A DNA stretch of 64,000 nucleotides from Marinobacter sp. AC-23 (GCF_001858325.1 NZ_MBPP01000023.1:62001-126000), one strand, 5' to 3'. Numbered from the stretch's first letter, positions 31,259-40,744 are shown. Numbers and translations are program-made. The notes: generated by a model not told the origin, from the sequence alone.

Positions 31259-32451
31259 TTAAGCTGACTGCCCCGCGGCCACCCCTGAAGCCCATGCCCA
31301 ATTGAAGTTGTGCCCACCCAGGTGCCCCGTTACGTCCACAACCTCGCCGATGAAGTAAAGGTTTGGGTGCTCCAGGGCCGCCATGGTTTTTGATGAAAGC
31401 TGGCGAGTGTCTACACCGCCGAGCGTGACTTCAGCTGTACGATACCCTTCTGTTCCCGCCGGCTTGACCGTCCATTGCCTCAGCGCGTCTGAAATCTGTT
31501 CAAGGTCGCTGTTCTTGTAGCTCTGAAGCGGGCCGTTCCAGCCGAAAAGCTCATTGAAAGCCTGGGCGAAACGCTTAGGCAGGTGTTGAATAAGGTATTG
31601 GGCAACGGTTGATTGCGGCTTCTGTTTGCGCAGGGATAGCAGGTCTTCCAGGGTGTTTCGCTCCGGCAACAAGTTGATGGTTAGCGGGTCGCCTGGCTGC
31701 CAGAAGCTGGAAATCTGTAGCATCGACGGGCCGCTCAGCCCCCGGTGCGTGACCAGCATGGGCTCCCGGAAATGATGGTTATTGCAGGCCGCATCCACCG
31801 GGCAGCTTACGCCGGACAGAGGTGCCAGTTGTTGCTTCAATTCGGGGTGCAGCGTGAAGGGTACCAGCCCGGCCCGGGTGGGCAGAACCGTGAGCCCGAA
31901 TTGCCGGGCAATGTCGTAGCCGAAGCCGGTTGCGCCATGGTGGGGATGGATAGGCCGCCGCAGGCGATAACCAGAGATTCGCAGGTGAGGGCGCCTGAGC
32001 TGGTGTTAACCCGGTAGTGCCCAGCACTTTGGGCGATGCTCTTTACGCTGGTTTTCATGCGAACTTCAGCACCGGCCCAGTCGCATTCTGTCAGCAGCAT
32101 GGCGAGTATTTCTTTCGCGCTGTCTTTGCAAAACAGCTGACCAGCGGCTTTTTCTTCATGTTCAATGCCGTGGCGTTCAACAAGATCCAGAAAATTCTGC
32201 GGGGTATAACGTTTCAGGGCAGAAATGCAAAAGCGCGGGTTGTCTGATAGAAAATTGGCAGGCGTGCTGTTGAGGTTGGTGAAGTTACAGCGCCCGCCAC
32301 CAGACATGAGGATTTTCTTTCCCGGTTTGTTGGCATGATCAATTACCAGCACCTTACGCCCGCGATAGCCTGCGGTGGCCGCACACATCAGGCCGGCGGC
32401 GCCGGCGCCGATAATGATTACATCGTACTGGTTGCTGGAACTTGCCGTCAT
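31259..32451 (-). CDS. HI0933-family FAD-dependent oxidoreductase (YhiN/BaiN-like, one frameshift)
   Basis: About 397 residues when repaired, from the ATG at 32451 (MTASSSNQYD). Rossmann FAD motif GAGAAGLMCA at the N-terminus, then GKKILMSGGGRCNFTN, a family hallmark, and the C-terminal GEVVDVTGHLGGHNFNWAWASG. The frame breaks near 31936 (ATGGGCGC read as ATGGCGC). The function of most members is not established; some reduce steroids or other electrophiles. Confidence 0.88.
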
Positions 32452-32512
32452 TGCTGCCTGCCGGTTGGTTAATGTGGCGCGCAGTATACCAGCCCCAGAG
32501 CCGTCGTATGGC

Positions 32513-33319
32513 TCATTCCAAGTGAACTGTTCCTTCCATATAGAACGCAGCCTGCCCAGCAATGGCAACACGGTCGCCTTTCAATTCACAGTGCAGCACG
32601 CCGCCCCGGGCTGACAGCTGTCGGGCTTCAAGCTTGGTTTTGCCGAGTCTGTCGGCCCAATAAGGCACCAGAGCACTGTGAATCGAGCCCGTAACCGGGT
32701 CTTCATCAATGCCTGAGCCGGGGGCAAAGTACCGGCTAACGAAGTCGGCCTGGTCGCCGGGCGCAGTGACAATCAGGCCCATATTGCCCAGTTGCTTTAG
32801 TATTCGCAGATCCGGTTGCGCCGCTCTTACCGCTGCTTCGTTTTCCAGAACGATCATGTCATTGGTGTCGCTCGGCACGTGAAAGGCCCGGGCGGGTGCG
32901 CCACCAAGAGCTTCGATAATGATGGCAGGTGTTTCCTGTTCTTCGATGTGAAGGTTGGGGAAGTCCAGTACCAGCCAGTCATCCGGGGTCTTATGAACGC
33001 CCAGGGGGCCGCTTTTGGACTGGAAGCGAATCGCATGTTCAGGCCAGCCCAGTTTGTTGAAAATAACCCAGGCGCTGGCCAGAGTGGCATGCCCGCAAAG
33101 AGGCACTTCTATACGCGGAGTGAACCAGCGTATGTGAAAGTCTGCGCTATCAGAACTGGTTTCACGTACGAAAAACGCCGTCTCTGCCAGATTGTTCTCC
33201 GCCGCCAGGGCTTGCAATGTCGCATCCGGCAGCCATGACTCCAGAGGCATAACGGCTGCCGGGTTGCCTTTGAAGATCTCGCTGGTGAAGGCGTCTACCT
33301 GATAGATGGGGTATCTCAT
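32513..33319 (-). CDS. PhzF-family isomerase-like protein
   Basis: 268 residues, intact. PhzF fold motifs are YQVDAFTSEIFKGNPAAVMPL, NNLAETAFF with the catalytic glutamate, RWFTPRIEVPLCGHATLAS, and SGIDEDPVTGSIHSALVPYWA. It is related to diaminopimelate-epimerase-fold isomerases. No other phenazine genes are present, so a phenazine role is unlikely. Its ATG overlaps the stop of the small upstream gene (ATGA at 33316-33319). Confidence 0.9.
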   Translation of the reverse strand: MRYPIYQVDAFTSEIFKGNPAAVMPLESWLPDATLQALAAENNLAETAFFVRETSSDSADFHIRWFTPRIEVPLCGHATLASAWVIFNKLGWPEHAIRFQSKSGPLGVHKTPDDWLVLDFPNLHIEEQETPAIIIEALGGAPARAFHVPSDTNDMIVLENEAAVRAAQPDLRILKQLGNMGLIVTAPGDQADFVSRYFAPGSGIDEDPVTGSIHSALVPYWADRLGKTKLEARQLSARGGVLHCELKGDRVAIAGQAAFYMEGTVHLE

Positions 33320-33597
33320 GATCTGTTCTCCCGGAGCAAACGCTTAGCGTAGTGGTGAGCCTTGTAGCTGGCAAACTGCGCCAGTTCACGGGCGCTGTAA
33401 AAGTGCAGTTCGGGCAGGGGGTTGTGGTGGGTTACCACCCAGTGCTGCTGATCCGACTGCCTCACGGAAAACCCGAGGTCTTCCAGCCATTGGCGGCTCG
33501 TTTTCCCTCCCTCCTCATACAAGGACGGAGCGTTGGGCTGAAGCCCGAAGAGATTGTTCCGTGTTGCTGCCAGAGCGTGACTGTTTGCTATGCCCAT
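33316..33597 (-). CDS. Small hypothetical protein, translationally coupled to phzF
   Basis: 93 residues from the ATG at 33597, with AGAAGGAG upstream. No recognised domain. The sequence is polar with many aromatic and His residues (QQHWVVTHHNPLPELHFYSARELAQFASYKAHHYAKRLL); there is no signal peptide or membrane segment. The first gene of a two-gene unit with the PhzF homologue, divergent from the MocR regulator, which may control it. Confidence 0.65.
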   Translation of the reverse strand: MGIANSHALAATRNNLFGLQPNAPSLYEEGGKTSRQWLEDLGFSVRQSDQQHWVVTHHNPLPELHFYSARELAQFASYKAHHYAKRLLRENRS

Positions 33598-33681
33598 GAT
33601 GAAACTCCTTCTTCTGTTTGCGATGTTGTTATTGTCCCCCTGTGCAGACAGCCATAACAGATTCAGATAACCTGTTTTTGA

Positions 33682-33718
33682 ACCGGTACAGAAGAGACAG
33701 TCGACCATCTGTACCGGT
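33682..33718. promoter_or_regulatory. Inverted repeat in the mocR promoter region
   Basis: ACCGGTACAG at 33682-33691 and CTGTACCGGT at 33709-33718 are perfectly complementary 10-base arms 17 bases apart. A related ACTGTAC lies just downstream near 33731. They sit between the divergent small gene/phzF unit and the MocR-type regulator, the usual place for an autoregulatory MocR operator. Confidence 0.65.
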
Positions 33719-33825
33719 CAGTTTTACCGGCAACTGTACTGTTCATAACCGACGCCGGTCTGTTGCAATGGCGACAGTGGTGCTTGAGTGGGCAAAAATT
33801 TTATCGATGCGGCGAGGCAACGGGG

Positions 33826-35241
33826 ATGGGTGTTCTATACAACCAAGTGGCAGACAGGCTTCAGGCATTGATACAGGACGGAGTCTATCGCGATGGAGAC
33901 CGGTTGCCCGGCGTAAGAGTGTTGAGCAAGCAGTTGGGCGTCAGCATTTCAACGGTGCTGCAGGCGCACCAGACGCTAGAGGCCCGTGGTTATCTTCAGG
34001 CCCGGGAACGCAGTGGCTATTTTGTTCGCTTGCCTGCCGTTGATGCGCCAGAGCCTGTTATGCATAAGCATCGCAACCGGCCGGTACCGGTCAGTGCCCG
34101 TGAGATGGCTCTGGATTTGTGTGCGGATGAGCAAAAACGCATGGTGCCGCTGGCCACTGCCATTCCCCATGCGGATTATCTGCCGTTACGGCAGATTCAG
34201 CAGAGCACGCTGTGGGCCGCACGACGTGGCCTTGAAACGCTGGACTACGCCTTTCCCGGCAAAGAGTCATTCCGCAGGCAGATTGCGCAGCGTATGGCGT
34301 CGGTAGGTGTTCCTGTGACACCAGATGATGTGCTGGTTACCAACGGTGCTCAGGAGGCCATTATTCTGGGCTTGCGCGCTGTCACTCAACCGGGGGACAT
34401 AGTGGCAGTTGAGTCGCCGTCGTTCCCGGGTATTCTTCAGGCTTTGGAAGTTGTCGGGCTGCGAGCCATGGAAATTCCGACGCACCCATCTGACGGTCTT
34501 AGTCTTGAAGGCTTACAGTTGGCCCTGGAGCAGTGGCCCTTGAAAGCCTGCGTGGTGGTATGCAATCACAGTAACCCCATGGGCGCCCGAATGCCGGATG
34601 AGCGCAAGAAACAGCTGGTGTCTATGCTTGCCGCCGCTGGCGTGCCGTTAATAGAGGATGATATTTACGGAGATCTTTATCACTCAGGCGAACGACCCAA
34701 ACCTGCGAAAGCCTTTGATCGCACAGACAATGTTATCTACTGCAACTCTTTTTCGAAAACCATTTCTCCTGGGTTGAGACTGGGCTGGATGTTGCCCGGG
34801 CGTTACATGGCCGGTGCCCGGCAGCAAAAATACTTTTCCAATTTGGCAACGTCGTCCATTCCACAACTGGCGGTTGCGCATTTTCTGGAGCAGGGCGGCT
34901 ATGATCGCTATCTGCGCTCTGCACGGCAAAATTATCGGGAGGCGATAGAGCGTATGCGAGCAGCTGTGGCTCGCTCGTTTCCTGCTGGCACGGCCGTAAG
35001 CCGGCCACAAGGCGGCTTTGTGCTGTGGGTGCAGTTGCCTGCTGGGGTTTCTGGCACTCGGGTTTATCACCGGGCGCGGGCGGAAAACATTAACGTGGCA
35101 CCGGGCCTGATGTTCTCGATTTCAGACAAGTTCGAATCGTGCCTGCGGCTGAATGGTGGCAACCCCTGGAGCGAACGCATCGACCAGGCAATCGCCAGGC
35201 TCGGAGCACTTGCCCATGAAGAGCTGGCGCAGAGCGGTTGA
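33826..35241 (+). CDS. MocR-type GntR/aminotransferase transcriptional regulator
   Basis: 471 residues. An N-terminal GntR winged helix (VADRLQALIQDGVYRDGDRLPGVRVLSKQLGVSISTVLQAHQTLEARGYL) is fused to a fold-type I aminotransferase domain. That domain has the PLP lysine in YCNSFSKTISPGLRLGW and the cofactor-binding NGAQEAI and DDIYGDLY. I chose the ATG at 33826; earlier in-frame codons lie within the repeat region. MocR proteins use PLP or an aldimine as effector. It probably controls the divergent small gene/phzF pair and itself. Confidence 0.9.
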   Translation: MGVLYNQVADRLQALIQDGVYRDGDRLPGVRVLSKQLGVSISTVLQAHQTLEARGYLQARERSGYFVRLPAVDAPEPVMHKHRNRPVPVSAREMALDLCADEQKRMVPLATAIPHADYLPLRQIQQSTLWAARRGLETLDYAFPGKESFRRQIAQRMASVGVPVTPDDVLVTNGAQEAIILGLRAVTQPGDIVAVESPSFPGILQALEVVGLRAMEIPTHPSDGLSLEGLQLALEQWPLKACVVVCNHSNPMGARMPDERKKQLVSMLAAAGVPLIEDDIYGDLYHSGERPKPAKAFDRTDNVIYCNSFSKTISPGLRLGWMLPGRYMAGARQQKYFSNLATSSIPQLAVAHFLEQGGYDRYLRSARQNYREAIERMRAAVARSFPAGTAVSRPQGGFVLWVQLPAGVSGTRVYHRARAENINVAPGLMFSISDKFESCLRLNGGNPWSERIDQAIARLGALAHEELAQSG

Positions 35242-35261
35242 GGCGCCTGGTGGGAGGTTAC

Positions 35262-35915
35262 TCAGGATTCAGTGCGAAGGTTTGATGGGTCCAGAAGCCC
35301 GGCGGTGATGGCCATACCCGTAACGTCGGGCAACCGCTCGGCACCCAGGCGTTTCATTACGCGGGCTCTATAGAGGTCGATGGTCTTGACGCCTACGCCC
35401 AGCTGATCGGCGATTTCCCGGCTGGTGTAGCCTTGGGCCATGGGTAGGAAAACATCCCGCTCCCGGCGCGTGAGCGTTGTAATGAGCGCGTCGGTTCGCT
35501 CGTCGCCCAGTTGCAGGTGGTTGGAGTGCTGATGCGCCTCCAGTGCCTGTTGCACGCTGTCCAGAAGTAGTTGCTCGTTGAACGGTTTCTCGATGAAATC
35601 AAAAGCGCCAGATTTGAACGCGCGCACCACAATAGACACGTCCGCATGGCCGGATACGAAAATGATCGGCAACTCAATGCCTCGCTTTTGTAGCTCTTCC
35701 TGAACGTTAAGCCCACCCAGGCCTGGCATCCTTACATCCAGCACCACGCAGCCGCCCCGGCTGTCTCCCAAGGCGTCAAGAAACTTGCGGCCGTCGCTGT
35801 ACGCATGCACGTTTAACCCGACCGACTCCAGCAGCCATTGTGTCGATTCCAGCATGCCGTCGTCGTCGTCAACAACGTAAACGGTGTTGGTGTCAGGTGC
35901 AGGTTGATCACTCAT
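35262..35915 (-). CDS. Two-component response regulator, FixJ/LuxR type
   Basis: 217 residues. The receiver domain has the phosphorylatable Asp in CVVLDVRMPGLGG and the conserved Lys in FIEKPF. A C-terminal LuxR-type helix-turn-helix follows (LTRRERDVFLPMAQGYTSREIADQLGVGVKTIDLYRARVMKRLG). Its start overlaps the 3' end of the kinase gene by 8 bases. It probably regulates the divergent acyl-CoA synthetase at 37564 through the palindromes at 37420 and 37486. Confidence 0.92.
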   Translation of the reverse strand: MSDQPAPDTNTVYVVDDDDGMLESTQWLLESVGLNVHAYSDGRKFLDALGDSRGGCVVLDVRMPGLGGLNVQEELQKRGIELPIIFVSGHADVSIVVRAFKSGAFDFIEKPFNEQLLLDSVQQALEAHQHSNHLQLGDERTDALITTLTRRERDVFLPMAQGYTSREIADQLGVGVKTIDLYRARVMKRLGAERLPDVTGMAITAGLLDPSNLRTES

Positions 35916-37407
35916 TGGGTTCAGTCTCGATGCTTGGTGTGCGTTTGTTTGCGGGCGCTGTCGGGAAGCGGCAGGTTAGTGTAAGGCCGCCGGTTGAGGC
36001 AGGTTGAGCGTCCAGAAATCCACCAAAACCTTCAATAATGGAGCGGCTCATGGAGAGCCCCAATCCCAGCCCCAGAGGTTTGTTGGTGTAAAACGGCTGA
36101 AACATTTGCCTGATCTCCTGTTCATCAAGACCAGGCCCTTCATCGGTGACATCTATCAGGGTCTCGCCCTTGTTGTTTACCGAGGTTGAAATCACCAGGC
36201 GTGAACCTGCGCTGTCCGGCTGAGTACTGCGGGTTTCCACGTTTGCTTCCATACCATTTCGGATCAGATTGATCAGCACCTGCTCCAGCAATACCGGATC
36301 TGCGATGATGGTAGGCTCACCGGTGGCGGGTGCACAGACAATGTCTACGTTGTTTTTGTCAGCTTCCCACTGACAAAGTCGGGCTACATTTGTAAGAGTC
36401 TGGTTTAGTAAAACCGTTGTGGTGCGCTTCCGGCCTTTGCGAAGAAAGGCGCGTAAGTGTTTGATTACTTCTGATGCGCGATTGGCATGATGGATGATTT
36501 TCTGAAGGCCATCGTCAACACGCTCAAGGTGTTCGGGGTTTGCTCCTGCGCTTTTAAGATAACGCTGACTGGCACTGGCAAAGTTGACGATGGTTGCCAG
36601 GGGCTGGTTCATTTCGTGGGCTATGCTGGATGCCAGCTCGCCCAGTGCCGCGAGCCTTGCTGTGCGCGCAAGCTCATCAGCCAGCCTGCGGTTGTTATCT
36701 TCCGAGGCCACCCTGGCAGTGATGTCTCTGGATACGCTGACTACCTCAACAACCGCACCTGTATAGGTTTCCCTTATGGCCCGGCTTGCGATCTCGAACC
36801 AGCGTTTGCTGCCGTTACGGTGGGCTATATCCAGAGTCATGGTGGCATAGCCGTCATCTCTTAGGCGATTGCGGGCCTCCGTGAGCTGCTGCATAGCGCT
36901 ATCACTGCGAAAAATATCTTCCAAAAGCTTACCGCGTAGCTCTTCAGGCCAGTAACCGAGTAAGCGCCATGAAGCCTGCGTAGCGTCGATAAAGCGCCCG
37001 TCCGGAGCATGGCGCGAGATAAGATCGGTGGTGTTTTCGGTGATCACTCGGTATAGGCGGTTTGATCGAGTGGCTTGTTCATGCGTCAGGACGTCGGTTG
37101 TGGCGTCCCGCCCGCGGGCCAGTACCTCGCAGGTTTGCGGGGAGGGAATAAACGTCCATAAAAGTATGGTGCTGTTGAACCGGGTTTCTACACCTTCGAT
37201 CGCCCGCGCTTGTTGCAGCGCAGCGTTAACCAATGCCTGCACATTTGTTGGAAGCAGGTCAGAAAGGCCTGCCAGATCATTCTTCACCCACAATGTATCT
37301 GCGGCCTGATTGCTCCGCAACACGTGAGCGGAGTGGTTCAGTATCAGGCCGGGTTGCGGGTCTGCGTCTGGCAAGCTAAAACTCATAGTAGTAACCAAAT
37401 CTCTCAC
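35908..37407 (-). CDS. PAS-domain sensor histidine kinase
   Basis: 499 residues. A central PAS domain (NTTDLISRHAPDGRFIDATQASWRLLGYWPEEL...RNGSKRWFEIASRAIRE) is followed by the H box ELASSIAHEMNQPLATIVNFA and the ATPase N/G boxes (NLIRNGMEAN, DEGPGLDEQEIRQMFQPFYTNKPLGLGLGLSMSRSIIEGFGG). No membrane segment is seen, so it is probably cytosolic, like FixL-type kinases. It forms one unit with the response regulator. The signal is unknown. Confidence 0.92.
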   Translation of the reverse strand: MRDLVTTMSFSLPDADPQPGLILNHSAHVLRSNQAADTLWVKNDLAGLSDLLPTNVQALVNAALQQARAIEGVETRFNSTILLWTFIPSPQTCEVLARGRDATTDVLTHEQATRSNRLYRVITENTTDLISRHAPDGRFIDATQASWRLLGYWPEELRGKLLEDIFRSDSAMQQLTEARNRLRDDGYATMTLDIAHRNGSKRWFEIASRAIRETYTGAVVEVVSVSRDITARVASEDNNRRLADELARTARLAALGELASSIAHEMNQPLATIVNFASASQRYLKSAGANPEHLERVDDGLQKIIHHANRASEVIKHLRAFLRKGRKRTTTVLLNQTLTNVARLCQWEADKNNVDIVCAPATGEPTIIADPVLLEQVLINLIRNGMEANVETRSTQPDSAGSRLVISTSVNNKGETLIDVTDEGPGLDEQEIRQMFQPFYTNKPLGLGLGLSMSRSIIEGFGGFLDAQPASTGGLTLTCRFPTAPANKRTPSIETEPNE

Positions 37408-37419
37408 AAGGGAGTGGTA

Positions 37420-37437
37420 TATAGTAACTATACTATA
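37420..37437. promoter_or_regulatory. Palindrome in the kinase / acyl-CoA synthetase intergenic region
   Basis: TATAGTA-ACTA-TACTATA, 7-base perfect arms, 12 bases upstream of the kinase start. A candidate binding site for the adjacent response regulator; the AT-rich arm also overlaps a TATAAT-like hexamer. Confidence 0.45.
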
Positions 37438-37485
37438 ATACGTTGGTGTAGTTTCTAGTTTTTGCGTTATTAAATATCATTCTGA

Positions 37486-37501
37486 CTATAAGACATTATA
37501 G
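37486..37501. promoter_or_regulatory. Second palindrome in the same intergenic region
   Basis: CTATAA-GACA-TTATAG, 6-base perfect arms, inside a longer GACTA...TAGTC repeat, 62 bases upstream of the acyl-CoA synthetase start. It may be the target of the response regulator. Confidence 0.45.
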
Positions 37502-37563
37502 CTAGTCTAACGATTTTGCTGAATACGCCACAAGAACAACAGGCTCTCAAAGAGGAACACCCC

Positions 37564-39192
37564 ATGACCTCGATCTTCGATCAGGGCCTTGCGCCCGTTG
37601 ATGCCAATTACGCTGTTCAATCACCGATTGATTTTATCGAACGCACCGCCAGCGTTTACCCGGATTTCCCCTCCATTATTCATGGGGCCATTCGGTATAA
37701 CTGGTCGCAGACTTATGATCGCTCCCGGCGGCTGGCGTCGGCGCTGAAAGGTCGCGGCATTGGCCGGGGTGATACGGTTGCCGCCATGTTGCCCAATATT
37801 CCAGCAATGGTGGAGTGCCACTTTGGTGTGCCCATGGTGGGTGCAGTGCTGAACACCCTGAATGTGCGTCTGGATGCAGAAGCCATTGCCTATATGCTCG
37901 AGCACGGCGAAGCAAAGGTTGTGATCGCAGATCGCGAATTTGGCGAAGTGGTGCGCGACGCGGTCAGCCGTTTGGACGACAAGCCACTGGTTGTTGATGT
38001 GGACGACCCGGAATATGGGGAAGGTGTTCAGGTAAGCGACCTGGACTACGAAGCGTTTCTGAAGGAAGGCGACCCGCAGTTCCAGTGGAGTTTCCCGGAT
38101 AACGAATGGGATGCCATATCGCTCAACTACACCTCCGGAACCACGGGTAACCCCAAGGGTGTGGTTTATCACCATCGCGGCGCTTATATCAACGCACTGG
38201 GTAACCAGGCGGTATGGTCGATGGGCATGCATCCAGTGTATCTGTGGACGTTGCCTATGTTCCACTGCAACGGCTGGTGCTTCCCCTGGACGATTACAGC
38301 CATGGCTGGTACCCACGTTTGTCTGCGCCGGGTAGATCCGGAAAAAATCCTGCAACTGATCAAAGAGCACCAGGTCTCCCACATGTGCGGTGCGCCCATT
38401 GTGCTGAATGCTTTGCTGAATGTGCCGCCTGAGTCCAAGGCGGGCATTGATCACGAGGTTCGCTCTATGACTGCAGGCGCGGCGCCTCCGGCCCAGGTTA
38501 TTGGTGCTGTTGAGGAAATGGGCATCAAAGTGACTCACGTATACGGCCTGACCGAAGTCTATGGGCCGGTAACGGTCTGTGCGTGGAAGAAGGAGTGGGA
38601 TGAACTGCCGCTGCATGATCGGGCGAAGATGAAAGCCCGTCAGGGTGTGCGTTATCACACCCTTGCCGGCACCATGGTGGGTGACATCGAAACGATGGAG
38701 GCGGTTCCCAAAGATGGTAAGACCATCGGTGAAATCTTCCTGCGCGGTAATACCGTGATGAAAGGCTACCTGAAAAACCCGAAAGCCACCGAGGAAGCGT
38801 TCCGCGGCGGCTGGTTCCACACCGGCGACCTGGCCGTGTGGCACGAAGACGGCTACATGGAAATCAAGGACCGTCTCAAAGACATCATTATTTCTGGCGG
38901 CGAGAACATTTCCACCATTGAGGTAGAAGATGCGCTTTACCGGCACCCGGCGGTTCTCGAAGCCGCGGTAGTGGCTCGCCCGGATGAAAAGTGGGGCGAA
39001 ACTCCCTGTGCCTTTGTAACCCTCAAGCCGGAAGCGGGCGATGTGAGCGCAGAGGATATTATCAACTTCTGCCGCGAACACCTGGCTCGCTTCAAGGTAC
39101 CCAAAACCGTCGTTTTCTCGGAGCTGCCCAAAACCTCCACGGGCAAGATCCAGAAGTTCGTACTTAGGGATCAAGCCAAAGAGCTGGACTGA
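37564..39192 (+). CDS. Acyl-CoA synthetase (AMP-forming)
   Basis: 542 residues from the ATG at 37564, which follows AAAGAGGAAC. Motifs: LNYTSGTTGNPKGVVYHHRG, VYGLTEVYGPVT, GWFHTGDLAVWHEDGYMEIKDRLKDIIISGGENIS, and the catalytic-lysine end ELPKTSTGKIQKFVLR. It resembles medium/long-chain or dimethylsulfoniopropionate-type acyl-CoA ligases; the substrate is not certain. It is divergent from the two-component pair and probably under its control. Confidence 0.92.
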   Translation: MTSIFDQGLAPVDANYAVQSPIDFIERTASVYPDFPSIIHGAIRYNWSQTYDRSRRLASALKGRGIGRGDTVAAMLPNIPAMVECHFGVPMVGAVLNTLNVRLDAEAIAYMLEHGEAKVVIADREFGEVVRDAVSRLDDKPLVVDVDDPEYGEGVQVSDLDYEAFLKEGDPQFQWSFPDNEWDAISLNYTSGTTGNPKGVVYHHRGAYINALGNQAVWSMGMHPVYLWTLPMFHCNGWCFPWTITAMAGTHVCLRRVDPEKILQLIKEHQVSHMCGAPIVLNALLNVPPESKAGIDHEVRSMTAGAAPPAQVIGAVEEMGIKVTHVYGLTEVYGPVTVCAWKKEWDELPLHDRAKMKARQGVRYHTLAGTMVGDIETMEAVPKDGKTIGEIFLRGNTVMKGYLKNPKATEEAFRGGWFHTGDLAVWHEDGYMEIKDRLKDIIISGGENISTIEVEDALYRHPAVLEAAVVARPDEKWGETPCAFVTLKPEAGDVSAEDIINFCREHLARFKVPKTVVFSELPKTSTGKIQKFVLRDQAKELD

Positions 39193-39202
39193 TCTTCTGA
39201 CT

Positions 39203-39226
39203 GGCAGCACTGGCCCCAGTGCTGCC
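39203..39226 (+). terminator. Hairpin after the acyl-CoA synthetase gene
   Basis: GGCAGCACTGG and CCAGTGCTGCC form a perfect 11-base stem 11 bases after the stop codon. No T-run follows, so it may be a factor-dependent terminator or an mRNA-stabilising 3' hairpin. Confidence 0.5.
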
Positions 39227-39256
39227 GAATATCACCACAAAAACAACATGATCAGG

Positions 39257-39275
39257 CACACGCTGTTCGCGTGTG
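39257..39275 (+). promoter_or_regulatory. Leader hairpin directly before the permease ribosome site
   Basis: CACACGC-TGTTC-GCGTGTG, a perfect 7-base stem ending 1 base before the CAGGAG ribosome site of the permease gene. It could limit ribosome access or mark the transcript's 5' end; the role is not shown. Confidence 0.4.
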
Positions 39276-39288
39276 TCAGGAGATTCCT

Positions 39289-40665
39289 ATGCAAATGTTT
39301 CATCGTAAGAATGGGGAAGAACAGCCATTCTGGCCTGCTGGCCCATTCAAAATTCGCCTACCGTTTGTTCACTACCGCTGGGAATTTGCGGAGATGGTGC
39401 AAGCATTGATCATGTTTGTGGTTAGTCTGGCCATGATCCCTCTACTGGAAAAATACCTCGGTGTACCCTACGACGTAGCCTTGGCCTATGCAGTGATCTG
39501 CGGTATTGGTTTTATGCTGCCCGCCTTGCTGGGTGTCCCTCTGGTTCCGGGCTGGATAACGCCGGGTATCCCGGTGGTACTGCTGTTCCTGAGTGACTTT
39601 GAGCCTGGCCCAGAAGCCATTCAGGCGATGTTTGCACTGCAGTTCCTGGTGTTTATCATTTTCCTTTTGCTCGGTGTCAGTCGTTTAGGGAGCAAGCTGG
39701 TTGATCTGATACCTCGCTCCATGAAGGGTGGTATTATTATTGGTGCCGGTATTGCTGCGCTGATGGGAGAAATTGAAGTAGGCGGTCGGGTGGCCAATAC
39801 GCCTATATCACTGATTGTTGGCGGACTGGTTTGCCTGTATCTGATGTTCTCTGTGTCTTTCAAGGGCTTTGTTGAGGTCAATTCCTTTGCTCGCAAGGTG
39901 GCCAATTACGGTATGGTTCCGGGCATGATTGTGGCTATTCTGGTGGGGTTTGCCACCGGCGAATATGACGTTCCGAATGTTGAATGGGGCATTACCAAAC
40001 CGGCTTTTGACGAGTTGTGGAACTACCTGCCGTTTACGGTTGGATTCCCCAATCCCGAAGTATTCCTCTACGCGATTCCAACGGCGGTCATCGCCTACAT
40101 TATTGCTTTCGGCGATATTGTAGTGGGCCAGTCCCTGATGAATCGCGTGGATCATCTTCGTAAAGACGAAGATATCGACAACAGTATCGACCGCGTGCAT
40201 CTGGTAACCGCTATCCGCAACGGTGGGCATGCTTTCTTCGCTCCGTATCCTGGACTCGCTGGTCCAATCTGGACAGCTGTGACGGCCACCATGGCTGAGC
40301 GCTACAAATATGGTCGCAACGCCATGGACTCAATCTATAGCGGTGGCGGCACCTTCTGGATTACCGGCTTTATTGCCCTGTTTATCTTGCCGCTGGTGAG
40401 CTTTTTTCAGCCGGTATTGCCCATTGCGTTGTCGCTGACTCTTTTGTTGACCGGTTACATTTGTTTGATGGTAGGCCTGGAGCAGCTTGAGAATAATACC
40501 GAACGTGGTATTGCGGGCACCATGGGCGTGGTATTGGCGGTTTATGGCGCCGGCTGGGGCCTTGCGACGGGTGTGGTTCTATATCTGCTGATTGAGCGAA
40601 CCAAGCTTCTTGGCTTTACCTCAGACCCTGATGCACCGGGTAAAGACGAGGCAGACAAGCACTGA
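39289..40665 (+). CDS. NCS2/SLC23-like membrane permease
   Basis: 458 residues from the ATG at 39289, preceded by CAGGAG. About 12 hydrophobic segments and glycine-rich membrane turns such as SMKGGIIIGAGIAALMGEIEVGG resemble the nucleobase/ascorbate (SLC23) carrier fold. The substrate cannot be read from sequence. Its position after an acyl-CoA synthetase suggests uptake of an organic acid instead of a nucleobase, which is inference. A strong terminator follows at 40717. Confidence 0.75.
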   Translation: MQMFHRKNGEEQPFWPAGPFKIRLPFVHYRWEFAEMVQALIMFVVSLAMIPLLEKYLGVPYDVALAYAVICGIGFMLPALLGVPLVPGWITPGIPVVLLFLSDFEPGPEAIQAMFALQFLVFIIFLLLGVSRLGSKLVDLIPRSMKGGIIIGAGIAALMGEIEVGGRVANTPISLIVGGLVCLYLMFSVSFKGFVEVNSFARKVANYGMVPGMIVAILVGFATGEYDVPNVEWGITKPAFDELWNYLPFTVGFPNPEVFLYAIPTAVIAYIIAFGDIVVGQSLMNRVDHLRKDEDIDNSIDRVHLVTAIRNGGHAFFAPYPGLAGPIWTAVTATMAERYKYGRNAMDSIYSGGGTFWITGFIALFILPLVSFFQPVLPIALSLTLLLTGYICLMVGLEQLENNTERGIAGTMGVVLAVYGAGWGLATGVVLYLLIERTKLLGFTSDPDAPGKDEADKH

Positions 40666-40716
40666 ATTGGTGGCCTCCGGTTTACACCGGGGGCCGTCCT
40701 TATCCTGTGTGTCTTT

Positions 40717-40744
40717 GGGAGGCGGAACGCCTCCCCTTTTTTTT
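40717..40744 (+). terminator. Rho-independent terminator
   Basis: GGGAGGCG-GAA-CGCCTCCC stem followed by a run of eight T, 52 bases after the permease stop. Confidence 0.92.

Noticed and set aside
32513..33319. Phenazine biosynthesis locus
   Set aside because: Only a PhzF homologue is present; no other phz genes. This family is widespread without phenazine production.
37621..39210. Long minus-strand reading frame (529 codons)
   Set aside because: It lies antisense to an intact acyl-CoA synthetase and its translation is His/Arg-rich with no family features.
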